Assembly: GCF_000154845.1 (NCBI RefSeq)
Contig: NZ_DS981487.1
Span: forward strand, 1-50,634
Reading direction: 5' to 3'
Source of the DNA: Phocaeicola coprocola DSM 17136
GTDB lineage: Bacteria; Bacteroidota; Bacteroidia; Bacteroidales; Bacteroidaceae
DNA length: 50,634 nucleotides
This document shows, piece by piece, positions 19,001 to 27,009 of this stretch; position 1 is the stretch's first letter; each line of letters starts with the position of its first letter. The position numbers and the translations under genes are program-made. Below the pieces are notes generated by a model, which saw only the letters and a program-made list of their open reading frames with translations, searched no databases and had not been told where the DNA came from.

Positions 19001-19288
19001 CTTAACGAATATAATGCTATTCGAAAGAGTTTTCCGGGTTTGTTACCACTAAGGGCTTATACTAAGGCTTGGAATACAAAAGTGATCCCTATTTTTCTTA
19101 CTGTAATGTCTACTATCCTTGGTTTCTTGCCGTTTATGATAGGGGAGAAGACACCGTTCTGGTTCCCTTTGGCAGCTGGAACTATAGGAGGACTCGTAAT
19201 GTCGGTGATTGGTATTTTTATTTATTTACCTGTATTAAGTGTATCAGGGACTGTCAACAAGAGTTATAAAAAAAATAAGGCTTCATAA
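16076..19288 (+). CDS. RND efflux permease, second and divergent copy
   Basis: A 1070-residue RND pump subunit, clearly different from the first. It has a longer cytoplasmic N-terminus (MSMKDKIEGRPLVWSSFTLI), and the TM4 region reads NLVIDNIIVMTDHILRKH, with a single aspartate followed by asparagine. The segment around residues 555-580 (EDVEAKGKWAEWYNKIFDNT) is an unusual insertion. The C-terminal half has LLCGITVNASIYILNEYNAI. Two permeases in one operon suggest a heteromeric pump, as known for MdtBC in E. coli, or two pumps sharing one adaptor and channel. That is inference; the genes alone do not decide. Confidence 0.9.
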   Translation: MSMKDKIEGRPLVWSSFTLIVTFVCLSLVGLALVPLLPVKLSPSHDMPGLSVSFSMPGNSARVVETEVTSRLEGILSRVNGIKNISSTSDNGSGYIRIELDSHADIDAARFEVSTLIRQLWSQLPDGVSYPLISTQRSDENASRPFMTYTLNAPAIPIVIQKYGEERIKPMLSALDGVYKVELSGATPMEWRIVYDNVQLENLGIGVQDILNAIEERYGREFLGICEVENAKGNSEWIRLVRTTEGSTDGFVPSEIAVRAKDGSMVPLDRLVRVTRAEQEPASYYRINGLNSVYLSITALETANQLALAEQVKKVIAEAETAMPPGYEIHTSYDATEFISKELDTIYFRTGITVLILLLFVALITRNMRYLFLIVTGLAVNIAVALILYYAFGLEIQLYSLAGITLSLNLVIDNIIVMTDHILRKHNLKAFMSVLAATLTTIGALVIIFFLDEKIRLNLQDFAAVVIINLGISLLVALFFVPPMIEKIGLAKGKPRHARMWVKRAVVYFTRFYRNMIVLLSRYRVVAFILLVLGFGLPVFMLPEKIEDVEAKGKWAEWYNKIFDNTIYKEDIKPVVDKVLGGSLRLFAEKVYDGSYFNRDESEVVLYINATLPNGSTLEQMNELIKKMETYLSRFKEIRQFQTSVYDARRASIQVFFKKEYSHTGFPYVLKSNVISRSLTIGGGSWSVYGLQDQGFSNDVRESAGSFRVKMYGYNYDELCHWAEEMKKQLLSHRRIKEVTVNSEFSWWKDDYTEFYLEFDKRKMAEENLTAYDLFAVLRPVFMRDQLAGSIIYDNSLEYLRLSSKQSSGYDVWAFMSVPFMVKGKQYKLSDLAMLAKGQAPKQIAKENQQYRICLQYEYIGSSEQGKKLLDKDIEVLRKRLPMGYTVESENAYWSWNKDDNSQYFLLLIVVAIIFFISAILFNSLIQPLAIIFVIPVSYIGVFLTFYLFGLNFDQGGFASFVLLCGITVNASIYILNEYNAIRKSFPGLLPLRAYTKAWNTKVIPIFLTVMSTILGFLPFMIGEKTPFWFPLAAGTIGGLVMSVIGIFIYLPVLSVSGTVNKSYKKNKAS

Positions 19289-19377
19289 ACCATTAAGTAT
19301 GAAAACTGTTGGTTGTCTGCTTTTTTCTGTTTATCTTTCGACTGAATAAGATTTGAAAACAAAAAATAAAAATTAAT

Positions 19378-19752
19378 ATGGGAATCATGAATACTATTTT
19401 CGGAAATGTTTCCGAAATGGATATTGCCAGTTTACAAAAAGAGTTTGGCGCATTGCTTTGTGAGGGAGAACGTATTGAAAGGGCTTATAAGCTGATAAGG
19501 GACAAGTGGGTATTTACCAATAAGCGTCTGATCATTCAGGATGTTCAGGGAGTGACGGGTAAGAAAAGAGAATATTTGTCTGTACCCTATCGTTCCATAG
19601 AACGTTTTTCGATAGAAACTGCCGGTACATTTGATATGGATGCCGAAATGAAAATCTGGATAAGGGGATGTGAAGAACCTCTGGAACAGAACTTTGGTAA
19701 GGATTCGAACATTATAGAGATACAGCGAGTACTGGCGCAGTATGTGCTGTAA
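19378..19752 (+). CDS. bacterial PH-domain protein
   Basis: A 124-residue soluble protein. The core (GERIERAYKLIRDKWVFTNK, then RLIIQDVQGVTGKKREYLSV and PYRSIERFSIET) matches the strand order of the bacterial pleckstrin-homology domain formerly called DUF1696, and a helix closes the C-terminus (IIEIQRVLAQYVL). The fold is known but not the cellular role. It lies 89 bases after the efflux operon on the same strand and may be a separate unit. Confidence 0.75.
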   Translation: MGIMNTIFGNVSEMDIASLQKEFGALLCEGERIERAYKLIRDKWVFTNKRLIIQDVQGVTGKKREYLSVPYRSIERFSIETAGTFDMDAEMKIWIRGCEEPLEQNFGKDSNIIEIQRVLAQYVL

Positions 19753-19808
19753 CAGCTCGCTGTAATTCATGCATTTGTTGGATTTATTATTAAGCAATAA
19801 TCTGTAAT

Positions 19809-19994
19809 ATGCTGAAATTCATTCTTTTTGTGTTAGCTGGTGCTGTAATTTATGTATTGTTTTCTTATGTATTGAGATTATTTAATCTGTCTGATGACTT
19901 GATAATTGGGATTACCAGCGTATGTGTCAGTTGTATACAAGGATATATTGGATATCTTATTTATATTAGGCCTGATAAAACGAAGATTCAGTAA
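19809..19994 (+). CDS. small two-helix membrane protein, unknown function
   Basis: A 61-residue protein made almost entirely of two hydrophobic segments (FILFVLAGAVIYVLFSYVL, and DLIIGITSVCVSCIQGYIGY) with a short charged tail, RPDKTKIQ. It starts 56 bases after the PH-domain gene and converges with the acetyltransferase gene, leaving a 15-base gap. The hydrophobic pattern and compact packing argue for a real gene, but I do not recognise a family. Confidence 0.5.
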   Translation: MLKFILFVLAGAVIYVLFSYVLRLFNLSDDLIIGITSVCVSCIQGYIGYLIYIRPDKTKIQ

Positions 19995-20009
19995 TTCTGG
20001 AAGTCGTTT

Positions 20010-20555
20010 TTATTCACATGTCTTTCTGTTTCTCCACTCGTCTATAGTCAAGAGTGTGAAATGTTCTGTCCGTACATCTCCTAATGGGGATGGTTTTCCT
20101 TGTTCTGTATGATGGAATTTAAACCCGCATTTGTCCATTACCCGGCGCGATTTGAAATTCCCATCGTAATATCCGCACCATACTCTTTTAATTCCCAAGT
20201 CTTCAAAACAATGTTCTAACAGGCGATGTACGGCTTCCGGTATCAGACCTTTTCCCCAATAAGGAACTCCTATCCAATAACCTATTTCTGCATCGCCTTC
20301 CTGCATGTCTGCACTGTGTACACTGTCGCCAAACATGATACCCACACTTCCTATGGGTTCTTGGGTTTCTTTCAATACCACAGCGTATGTTTCAGGGGCA
20401 GAGAGAATGTTGCGGATAACATTTCTGCTATCTTCCACAGATGTGTGTGGCGGCCATCCTGCTATAGGACCGATATTCGGGTTTTGAGCATATTTGTAAA
20501 GTGCTTCTGTATCATTTTCGTTCCATCGACGCAGTATTAGTCTTTTGGTTTCCAT
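20010..20555 (-). CDS. GNAT acetyltransferase (RimJ/RimL type)
   Basis: A 181-residue enzyme that begins METKRLILRRWNENDTEALY, the standard opening of RimJ/RimL-type GNAT proteins. IGYWIGVPYWGKGLIPEAV near residue 90 is motif A, the acetyl-CoA pyrophosphate loop, and SRRVMDKCGFKFHHTEQG near 135 is motif B. It would move an acetyl group from acetyl-CoA to an amine such as a protein N-terminus or a small molecule; the true substrate is unknown. It stands alone on the minus strand. Confidence 0.85.
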   Translation of the reverse strand: METKRLILRRWNENDTEALYKYAQNPNIGPIAGWPPHTSVEDSRNVIRNILSAPETYAVVLKETQEPIGSVGIMFGDSVHSADMQEGDAEIGYWIGVPYWGKGLIPEAVHRLLEHCFEDLGIKRVWCGYYDGNFKSRRVMDKCGFKFHHTEQGKPSPLGDVRTEHFTLLTIDEWRNRKTCE

Positions 20556-20668
20556 AGCTTGTGTTATTTATCAGTCATGTAGGTTTTGTATAATCAATTC
20601 CCTTATTAGTCAAAAGTACAATTATTTGTTGATATTCAATGTTGGTTCTGATTTTTTATGTAGAGATA

Positions 20669-20729
20669 AAGAGCCGTATTATTACTTGTGATGAAGTGAA
20701 GTGCACCACAGTAATGATACGGCTCTTTT
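20669..20729 (-). terminator. strong hairpin terminator after the M49/GH20 genes
   Basis: AAGAGCCGTATTATTACT at 20669-20686 pairs with its near-perfect complement at 20710-20729, one mismatch inside the stem. T-rich sequence lies on the minus-strand exit side, and some T also on the plus side. It ends the metallopeptidase transcript before the acetyltransferase gene. Confidence 0.75.
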
Positions 20730-20806
20730 CACGTTTATCAGTTATGGCCTATAACTTAGAGTGTCATTATCGGTTTGATAGACCTTTTCGATAATTTGTT
20801 TATTAA

Positions 20807-22456
20807 TTATTTTGTTTCTCCCAAAAGAATATCTGCTCCCTGAATAAATGTAATATCACGCGGTATGCCTGCACCATTGATTTTGTCGAGGTCTGCCTGA
20901 AGTGCAGGAGTGATTCCACCGTTTTCGGCTCTGTACTTCGTAGCGAACTCTACGTTTCCGTCTCCTTGTGTTTGGAGGATTAGCGCAGCCCAGCCGTTCA
21001 TGGCTTCTTTTGCTTTTCCGAAATCTATTACATACTGACCTTTGGCGTCACGTGAGAAGGCTCCTGCTTTTTCCATATAGTTGAAGCACATCATGTTGGC
21101 TTTTCCATGCGATGAAGCTGCTCCAAATCTTACGGAACGCAAGATGCCTGCAATATAAGTAGCGATAGCGTCTTCGGCTGTAATATTGGTGATTTCGCCC
21201 ATTTCGATAAGTTTGGTTACCATGAACAGACCTAAGATATCTGCTTTAGCTTCTTCCCATGAAGTCTTTTCGGTTCCCATCACGGCATCCACACTTTCGT
21301 TGGTGTTAATGGTCTGCTTAACACCCAGTCCGTGCGCTACTTCGTGGAAAGTAACATTCCAGAAGAATGCGTCGAAGTTAAGGTATTTCTGCTGTTCGGG
21401 TGTTACGATAAGTTGTCCGATAGGCATAAGGATTTTATCAAACTTTGCTTTCATGGAGTTTCTCAGTTGCAGACGACGGGTACCTTTCAGTGCGTGTACT
21501 CTTTCATCGTTCGGCAGATTGATGGCGATCGTCTTACTGCCGGCGTTGCAGTCGCCTGCATAATACACGGCATCGTATACGTTCAGGTCGGACGATGTAC
21601 CCGGAACAAATGTCTTGTATTCTGGTGCACAAGGCAATTCTTTCTGGAGAGCCGGAAGCATGGCTACAAATTTTGCAAGGTCTTTGCTTCTAGCTTCGTC
21701 TTTCAACAGGATAAACGACTCGTATGAGGCTTTGGTTTCCTGGAACTTGTCGTCGTAACTTTCAATAGGACCTGTCACAAAATCTATTTTGCTGTCTTTC
21801 ATGTCCATCCATGCAAGGTCGCTTTCCAGATAGTCATCTGTCTTGAATGCCTCGATACGCTTCTCAAGATAGTTTTCCAGCCCCGGATCTTCTGCCAATG
21901 TCACTGCTTTCTCCAGTAAAGCACAGATACGTCCTATTTCTTCGGCATAGGCTTCATGATACCAGACACTTTTTAATGAACCATCTTCGTTTCTGCGGAT
22001 AACGGTGTACCATGAATTCTTGTTAGCGTCTTCGAATGCGTCGAACTCCTCTGCTGTAATGTCATGCGGATAGTAGTTACATACAGCCGGTTTCTCGCCA
22101 TAGCCGGCCAGAAACGGTTTGTTATTGTCAAGACGATCCCAAGCCCCATAGTGAATCATGGCAAACTCTTTTGCATAACTGTCAGTGATGGTATCGAGCT
22201 GGCTCTTGTCACCAAAAGTCTGCTGCCAGAAAAGATCGTCGGTGATTTCTCCTACCTGAAAGAATATTTTTACCAACTCTTTTTCCTTGTCATTCAGATT
22301 GTTTACAAGGTCGGATTTCAATTCTACATGAGCATACTCCTCAACTTTTGCTTTCATAGGAGATTCCTGCTGTTGGGTACTGCAAGAAAACAATGTTGAG
22401 GCTACAGTTGCAACTCCCAACAAAGATGCCGAAAGGTTAATCATTTTTTTTCTCAT
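20807..22456 (-). CDS. M49-like zinc metallopeptidase lipoprotein (dipeptidyl-peptidase III related)
   Basis: A 549-residue lipoprotein with a signal peptide ending in the lipobox LFSC. A zinc site FHEVAHGLG lies near residue 370, and a second motif EEAKADILG about 35 residues later. This two-motif layout resembles peptidase family M49, in which H-E and a later E-E-x-x-A-D/E bind zinc; the spacing within HEVAH is shorter than the classical HEXXGH, so this is a divergent member. Expected activity is release of dipeptides at the cell surface or periplasm. It starts 54 bases after the GH20 stop, so the two are probably one operon. Confidence 0.75.
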   Translation of the reverse strand: MRKKMINLSASLLGVATVASTLFSCSTQQQESPMKAKVEEYAHVELKSDLVNNLNDKEKELVKIFFQVGEITDDLFWQQTFGDKSQLDTITDSYAKEFAMIHYGAWDRLDNNKPFLAGYGEKPAVCNYYPHDITAEEFDAFEDANKNSWYTVIRRNEDGSLKSVWYHEAYAEEIGRICALLEKAVTLAEDPGLENYLEKRIEAFKTDDYLESDLAWMDMKDSKIDFVTGPIESYDDKFQETKASYESFILLKDEARSKDLAKFVAMLPALQKELPCAPEYKTFVPGTSSDLNVYDAVYYAGDCNAGSKTIAINLPNDERVHALKGTRRLQLRNSMKAKFDKILMPIGQLIVTPEQQKYLNFDAFFWNVTFHEVAHGLGVKQTINTNESVDAVMGTEKTSWEEAKADILGLFMVTKLIEMGEITNITAEDAIATYIAGILRSVRFGAASSHGKANMMCFNYMEKAGAFSRDAKGQYVIDFGKAKEAMNGWAALILQTQGDGNVEFATKYRAENGGITPALQADLDKINGAGIPRDITFIQGADILLGETK

Positions 22457-22510
22457 AATCGATTGTTTATTCTTTGGTTTGCGAAGATACGAAAAGTAGC
22501 TGACAATACA

Positions 22511-24820
22511 TTAGTTTACATAAATCTCATCCACAAAAATAAAGGCATCTCCACCTGGCCAGGTGTGCCATGAGGGGAGTTTAGGAGTGATTTTGCCAAC
22601 TATCCTGACATAGCGTGCCTGTTGTGTGTCGAATGTCAGTTCATGGCGATAGATACCGTCAGGATCGTCTTTCTTTAACACAGGTTTTGAACTTTCTGCC
22701 ACTTTGGTGAAATGCTTTCCGTCGGCAGAACACCATACTTCCATACCTGTGATGTCCATTACGGCAGATCCGATTGCTACATCGGTACGGAATGCTGCAC
22801 TCGATACTTCTGTTTCCTTTCCTAAATCTACTGTAGCATTTAGATCGCAGAGGAAGCCCAGCCAGCGGCCGGTATTGTAACGTGTATCTCCAGTCAGTCC
22901 GTCGGTCAGTATGGAAGCTCCTTTGTAAGTATAGGTAGGACTCGGCTGTCCGGCCAGCGTTACAGGGCAGAATGTAGCTTTGTTTACACTGATCGTATCA
23001 CACACTAAACTGTTGTCTGTTTCTCCCGGCATAATAACCTTTGCCTTAAGTATGGCATTGCTGTTTATAGTGAACGGTTCCTTATAAAGTTGTGATGCTT
23101 CTGTAGGTTCGCTACCATCCAAGGTATAATATATCTTTCTGTTTCCAAGAGTATTCAGTCGTATGCTGAGTTTACGGTTCAATGTATCATTCTCGTAATC
23201 GGATGTTACTTCGAATGCTCCTTTATGGTAGCTCAGACCATATTTGTCATATCGCTTGATGATGTTGAACATACGTAAAGCAAATTCATGATAATCTCTG
23301 TTCTGCTTGTCAAAACCGTTCCATGTAATTTCTGCGAGTGCGGCAAGTCGGGGCAGCAGGCGGTACTCTATCTGCTCCATTGTTTCTATGTCTTCGCTCC
23401 AGAGGCAAGCTTGAATACCTTTAATGTGTGCAGCATCAGTCTCGGTCATATCGCTGAGGATAGGATTAAAGTCATATACTTTTCTTATGGCATTATCTCC
23501 CGGCAGATTGAGTACATCCATTGCGCTGAAGTAAAGTTGTCCGCAAGGAGTCATGATTACATCGTATCCCTTTTTAGCCGCTTCTGCACCATATTCCGCA
23601 TTTCTCCATGCCATAACAGTAGCATTGGGTGTCGCTCCTCCGGCAAGAATCTCATCCCAGCCTATAATGCGCCGTCCGTTTTCCTCAACAAATTTTTCCA
23701 CTTCGGTCATAAAGTAGCTTTGCAGTTTGTCCTCTGCTTCATACTGCTTGGTATCTTTCCATCCTTGAGCCTTGATAAGGGCCTGACATTTGGGACATTC
23801 CTTCCAACGGTCGCGCGGACACTCGTCTCCACCAATGTGAATGTAGCGTGAAGGGAACAGTTGCATGACTTCTGTCAATACATCTTTCACAAACGGCAAA
23901 GTCTTGTCACTTCCTACGCACAACACATCCTTGTGTACACCATATTCTACAGCTGTTTCGTAGGGTCCTCCGGTACAACCGAGTTCCGGATAGGCAGCCA
24001 GTGCCGACTTGATATGTCCAGGAAGGTCTATCTCGGGTATAACTTCTATGTATCTTTCGGCTGCATATTTTACAATTTCCTGAATATCCTTTTGCGTATA
24101 GAAACCGCCATAAGGTTTTCCGTCAGTCCCTTTCACACCGTCTGTACGCAGTGATTCCTTTCTTTTGGAGCCTATTTCGGTGAGTAGGGGATACTTCTTT
24201 ATTTCTATTCTCCAGCCTTGATCTTCAGTAAGATGCCAGTGAAATACATTCAGATTGTGTAGTGCCATAAGGTCGAGATACTGTTTCACTTGCTCTACGT
24301 TGAAAAAGTGACGTCCTACATCGAGATGCATGCCCCGGTATGCCAAGCGGGGATAGTCTTCGATGTTAGTCTGTTGGAAAGCAATTTTGTCGCTTGCCTC
24401 TACAGGGGAAGCCTTACGAAGTGTCTGTACCCCATAGAAGACACCTGCATGCGATCCTCCGGTTATGGTGATACCGTCGCTGCTTACGGCGAGCCGGTAA
24501 CCTTCAGGATTTTTTATGCTTTTGTCTATGTTTAGCGTGATGTAATTTTTTGTTGCCTCTGTCGATGTGGCGAGGGTATAACCTGTACATTCGTTGATGT
24601 AAGCGTTCAGGAATCCGGCAATGGTCTTCATTTCATTGTCATTTTCGGGAGTAACAATGACGGTTCCTTTGTCCAAAATAAACGGCTTAGTCTGTGGCGT
24701 TACTTCGGTATGCTGCGGCAGCGGGATAATGGCATAGTCGGCAGTTCCTTCCCGTATATCTCTGCAAGAAAAAAGAGTTACTGTAACTGTTGCTGCGAGT
24801 AAGAATGATTTTAAATTCAT
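22511..24820 (-). CDS. GH20 beta-N-acetylhexosaminidase lipoprotein
   Basis: A 769-residue lipoprotein enzyme. The signal peptide ends in LFSC. The N-terminal GH20b-type domain (to about 150) is followed by the catalytic barrel with MHLDVGRHFF and FHWHLTEDQGWRIEI, and the D-E pair in HIGGDECPRDRW near residue 330, which carries the acid/base glutamate. A chitobiase-like C-terminal part (YYTLDGSEPT) and a carbohydrate-binding discoidin-like domain (ARYVRIVGKI) complete it. It removes terminal GlcNAc or GalNAc, for example from mucin or N-glycans, and fits with the downstream peptidase in glycoprotein use. Confidence 0.93.
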   Translation of the reverse strand: MNLKSFLLAATVTVTLFSCRDIREGTADYAIIPLPQHTEVTPQTKPFILDKGTVIVTPENDNEMKTIAGFLNAYINECTGYTLATSTEATKNYITLNIDKSIKNPEGYRLAVSSDGITITGGSHAGVFYGVQTLRKASPVEASDKIAFQQTNIEDYPRLAYRGMHLDVGRHFFNVEQVKQYLDLMALHNLNVFHWHLTEDQGWRIEIKKYPLLTEIGSKRKESLRTDGVKGTDGKPYGGFYTQKDIQEIVKYAAERYIEVIPEIDLPGHIKSALAAYPELGCTGGPYETAVEYGVHKDVLCVGSDKTLPFVKDVLTEVMQLFPSRYIHIGGDECPRDRWKECPKCQALIKAQGWKDTKQYEAEDKLQSYFMTEVEKFVEENGRRIIGWDEILAGGATPNATVMAWRNAEYGAEAAKKGYDVIMTPCGQLYFSAMDVLNLPGDNAIRKVYDFNPILSDMTETDAAHIKGIQACLWSEDIETMEQIEYRLLPRLAALAEITWNGFDKQNRDYHEFALRMFNIIKRYDKYGLSYHKGAFEVTSDYENDTLNRKLSIRLNTLGNRKIYYTLDGSEPTEASQLYKEPFTINSNAILKAKVIMPGETDNSLVCDTISVNKATFCPVTLAGQPSPTYTYKGASILTDGLTGDTRYNTGRWLGFLCDLNATVDLGKETEVSSAAFRTDVAIGSAVMDITGMEVWCSADGKHFTKVAESSKPVLKKDDPDGIYRHELTFDTQQARYVRIVGKITPKLPSWHTWPGGDAFIFVDEIYVN

Positions 24821-24971
24821 ATGTTATCAGTTAAAGGTTATATACGTTCTTAATAATTCTCTATACTTATTGTTTTTGTCTAACTCCAGATAAACTTTTT
24901 CGGAGCCGTTTGAATAATAAATTTACCTTCTAATTGTTAGTCGTAACTTTGGGCTACTTCTTCAGTTTTTT

Positions 24972-25057
24972 GTTGTCCTTACGACAACTATATACATAAG
25001 ATTGTATACCTTATGTTCATATCGTTTTTTAATGTTTGGTACGTAACTACAAATATA
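24972..25057 (-). promoter_or_regulatory. GH20 upstream region: two palindromes and a -7 element
   Basis: Read on the minus strand, TATATTTG (25050-25057) matches the Bacteroidetes -7 element TAnnTTTG. It would give a leader of about 220 bases before the GH20 start. Downstream of it lie two dyads: CATAAG/CTTATG (24995-25000 and 25010-25015) and GTTGTC/GACAAC (24972-24977 and 24983-24988). They may be operators or leader hairpins. I see no -33 box. Confidence 0.35.
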
Positions 25058-25161
25058 GAGAATTATATAATTATAAATATTCTTCTTGTTATCTTTCTGT
25101 TTCCAGAAAAATATTTCTTTGATGTCTAATACTGGAGCTGTTTCTGATATCGCTATTCTCT

Positions 25162-25182
25162 TTATTACTACTTTTGTAATAA
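25162..25182 (+). promoter_or_regulatory. -7 element inside a palindrome, Crp-family gene
   Basis: TACTTTTG at 25169-25176 matches the TAnnTTTG -7 element, 15 bases before the regulator's ATG. It lies inside the dyad TTATTAC (25162-25168) and GTAATAA (25176-25182). A binding site placed over the promoter of a regulator suggests autoregulation, which is inference. Confidence 0.4.
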
Positions 25183-25191
25183 AAAATAATT

Positions 25192-25763
25192 ATGGATAAA
25201 ATAATCAGTTCTATAATAAATATACTCAACATTGATGACGAAATTCTAACTAAGTTTCTTGGTTATCTTCATCCAATGACTGTCCCTAAAAAACAATATT
25301 AATAAGGCCTCTCATTACAGATGAAAATGTATATATAATTGAAAAAGGAATAGCTCGTTCCTATGTAATGATTAATGAAAAAGAGGTCACGTCATGGTTC
25401 AGTAAAGAAGGTGAACTGATATTTTCAACTAATAGCTTTTACGGAAAAACAGAAGGATATGAAAATGAAAGGGTACAGATTCTGGAAGACTCATTGCTTT
25501 ACTATATTAAAATTTCCGATCTGGAGGAACTCTGTTTTCAGCATATTGAAATATCTAACTGGCTTCGGTTGCTGCATCAAAAGGCATTTGTGGAAATGGA
25601 AAGGAGGCTTATATATCGTTTATATATGTCTGCAGAAGAACGCTACAGAGATTTTTATGCCAAAAACCCTGAAATATTTCAGCGTGTAAACCTTAGCTTT
25701 ATAGCCTCGTATCTCGGAATATCTCAAGTTACATTATGGAAATTGAGAAAGAATATTAAGTAG
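25192..25763 (+). pseudogene. Crp/Fnr-family regulator, frameshift in A6 tract
   Basis: The first frame (ATG 25192, MDKIISSIINILNIDDEILT) ends at TAA 25300. The rest of a Crp/Fnr protein continues in another frame: DENVYIIEKGIARSYVMINE (cyclic-nucleotide-binding fold), then SFYGKTEGYENERVQILEDS, and a short DNA-binding helix-turn-helix at the C-terminus, FIASYLGISQVTLWKLRKNI. One extra A in the run of six at 25288-25293 would join them as VPKKTILIRP and give a normal 190-residue protein. So this is a recent pseudogene, a slippage site or a base-calling error. It sits divergent to the GH20 gene and upstream of an acyltransferase. Confidence 0.85.
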
Positions 25764-25794
25764 TTAAAGAAATGGTCGGTTGTAGCGGTACTTA

Positions 25795-25827
25795 TTTTGT
25801 ATCGTATCATACAAAAATATAGTTTTG
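25795..25827 (+). promoter_or_regulatory. acyltransferase promoter with Crp-spaced palindrome
   Basis: TTTG (25796-25799) and TAGTTTTG (25820-25827), 20 bases apart, form a good Bacteroidetes promoter, 29 bases before the acyltransferase ATG. Between and over them lies the perfect dyad TTTTGTAT (25795-25802), 6 bases, ATACAAAA (25809-25816). Its core TGTAT-N6-ATACA has the half-site length and spacing of Crp-family operators (TGTGA-N6-TCACA). The Crp-family gene ends 31 bases upstream, so it is the obvious candidate regulator. Confidence 0.6.
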
Positions 25828-25856
25828 TGGTAAATTATTGAAGTTTTATAAAAGAT

Positions 25857-27009
25857 ATGCTACCAAAGTTACCAGCAAAACAGCCGAGGATAGTATGGCT
25901 TGATGTACTCAGGCTATGTGCCATATTTATGGTTATCTGTATTCATTGTTCTGATCCGTTTAATGTTTCTCCAGAGGCGCGCTCCAATCCGGATTTTAAT
26001 TTGTGGGGAGGCATTTATGGTTCTTTTCTTAGACCATGCGTGCCATTGTTTGTCATGATTACGGGTATTCTGTTGTTGCCTGTAAAAATGTCTTTTGAAG
26101 ACTTTTATTAAGAAAAGACTTCTCAGAATAGCTGTTCCATTTCTTTTGTGGTCTGTTTTATACAATCTTTTTCCATGGCTAACCGGAGTTCTAGGCTTGC
26201 CGCAAAGTACGATGTCCGATGTATTTGCTTACGCACCAATTGACGCGTCGCAATCTTTCAGTGATGCAATCAAAAATATAGCTCTTATTCCTTTCCAATT
26301 CAATGTTTATACAGTACCGATGTGGTATTTATATATGTTGATAGGGCTTTATCTATATATGCCGTTCTTCTCTTTTGGGGTGGAACAGGCAACGGTTAGG
26401 CAGAAAAAGATTTTTTTGATGTTTTGGTCTTTTTCTCTTTTCTTACCTTATGCTTATTCTTTTTTTTCGCCCAACCTTTTAGGTGTTAGTGCTTGGAATA
26501 CATTTGGTACACTTTATTATTTTGCAGGATTCAACGGGTATTTACTACTTGGAAATTATCTTGTCAATGATGTAAAGGAATGGAAATGGTGTAAGACAAT
26601 TATTTTAAGCTTACCTGTGTTCGCTATAGGATATATTGCTACATATATAGGCTTTAAAACGATGACAGCTAATCCGGAATGTTCGGAGCAGGAAATGGAA
26701 TTATTCTTTTTATACTGTTCTCCTAATGTCGCTTTAATGACATTAGCATTTTTTCTTGTTATACGTAAAGTCAGAGTAAAGTCGAAAAGAATGATTCTTA
26801 TGCTTGAGAATATTACAAAATGCGGCCTGGGAATTTATATGATACATTATTTTATTGTAGGGCTTGGATATGCTATAGCTGATGCCTTAGCGATTCCGGT
26901 ATTTTTACGTATTCCTGTTACAGCCGTTATTGTTTTTGTTATTTGCTGGGTATTTGTTTCTGCTTGTTACAAGTTTGCTCCGAAATATTCAAAATGGATA
27001 TTCGGATGA
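25857..27009 (+). pseudogene. acyltransferase-3 family membrane protein, frameshifted
   Basis: The first part (25857-26111) has IVWLDVLRLCAIFMVICIHC, the conserved N-terminus of the acyltransferase-3 family with the catalytic-type histidine. It ends in MSFEDFY and a stop. The second frame continues from about 26105 as KKRLLRIAVPFLLWSVLYNL with the remaining membrane helices. Removing one T near 26107 makes a single 383-residue protein with about ten membrane segments. Such enzymes add acetyl or other acyl groups to surface sugars. It has its own promoter after the Crp-family gene. The frameshift may be genuine or a sequencing error. Confidence 0.85.
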
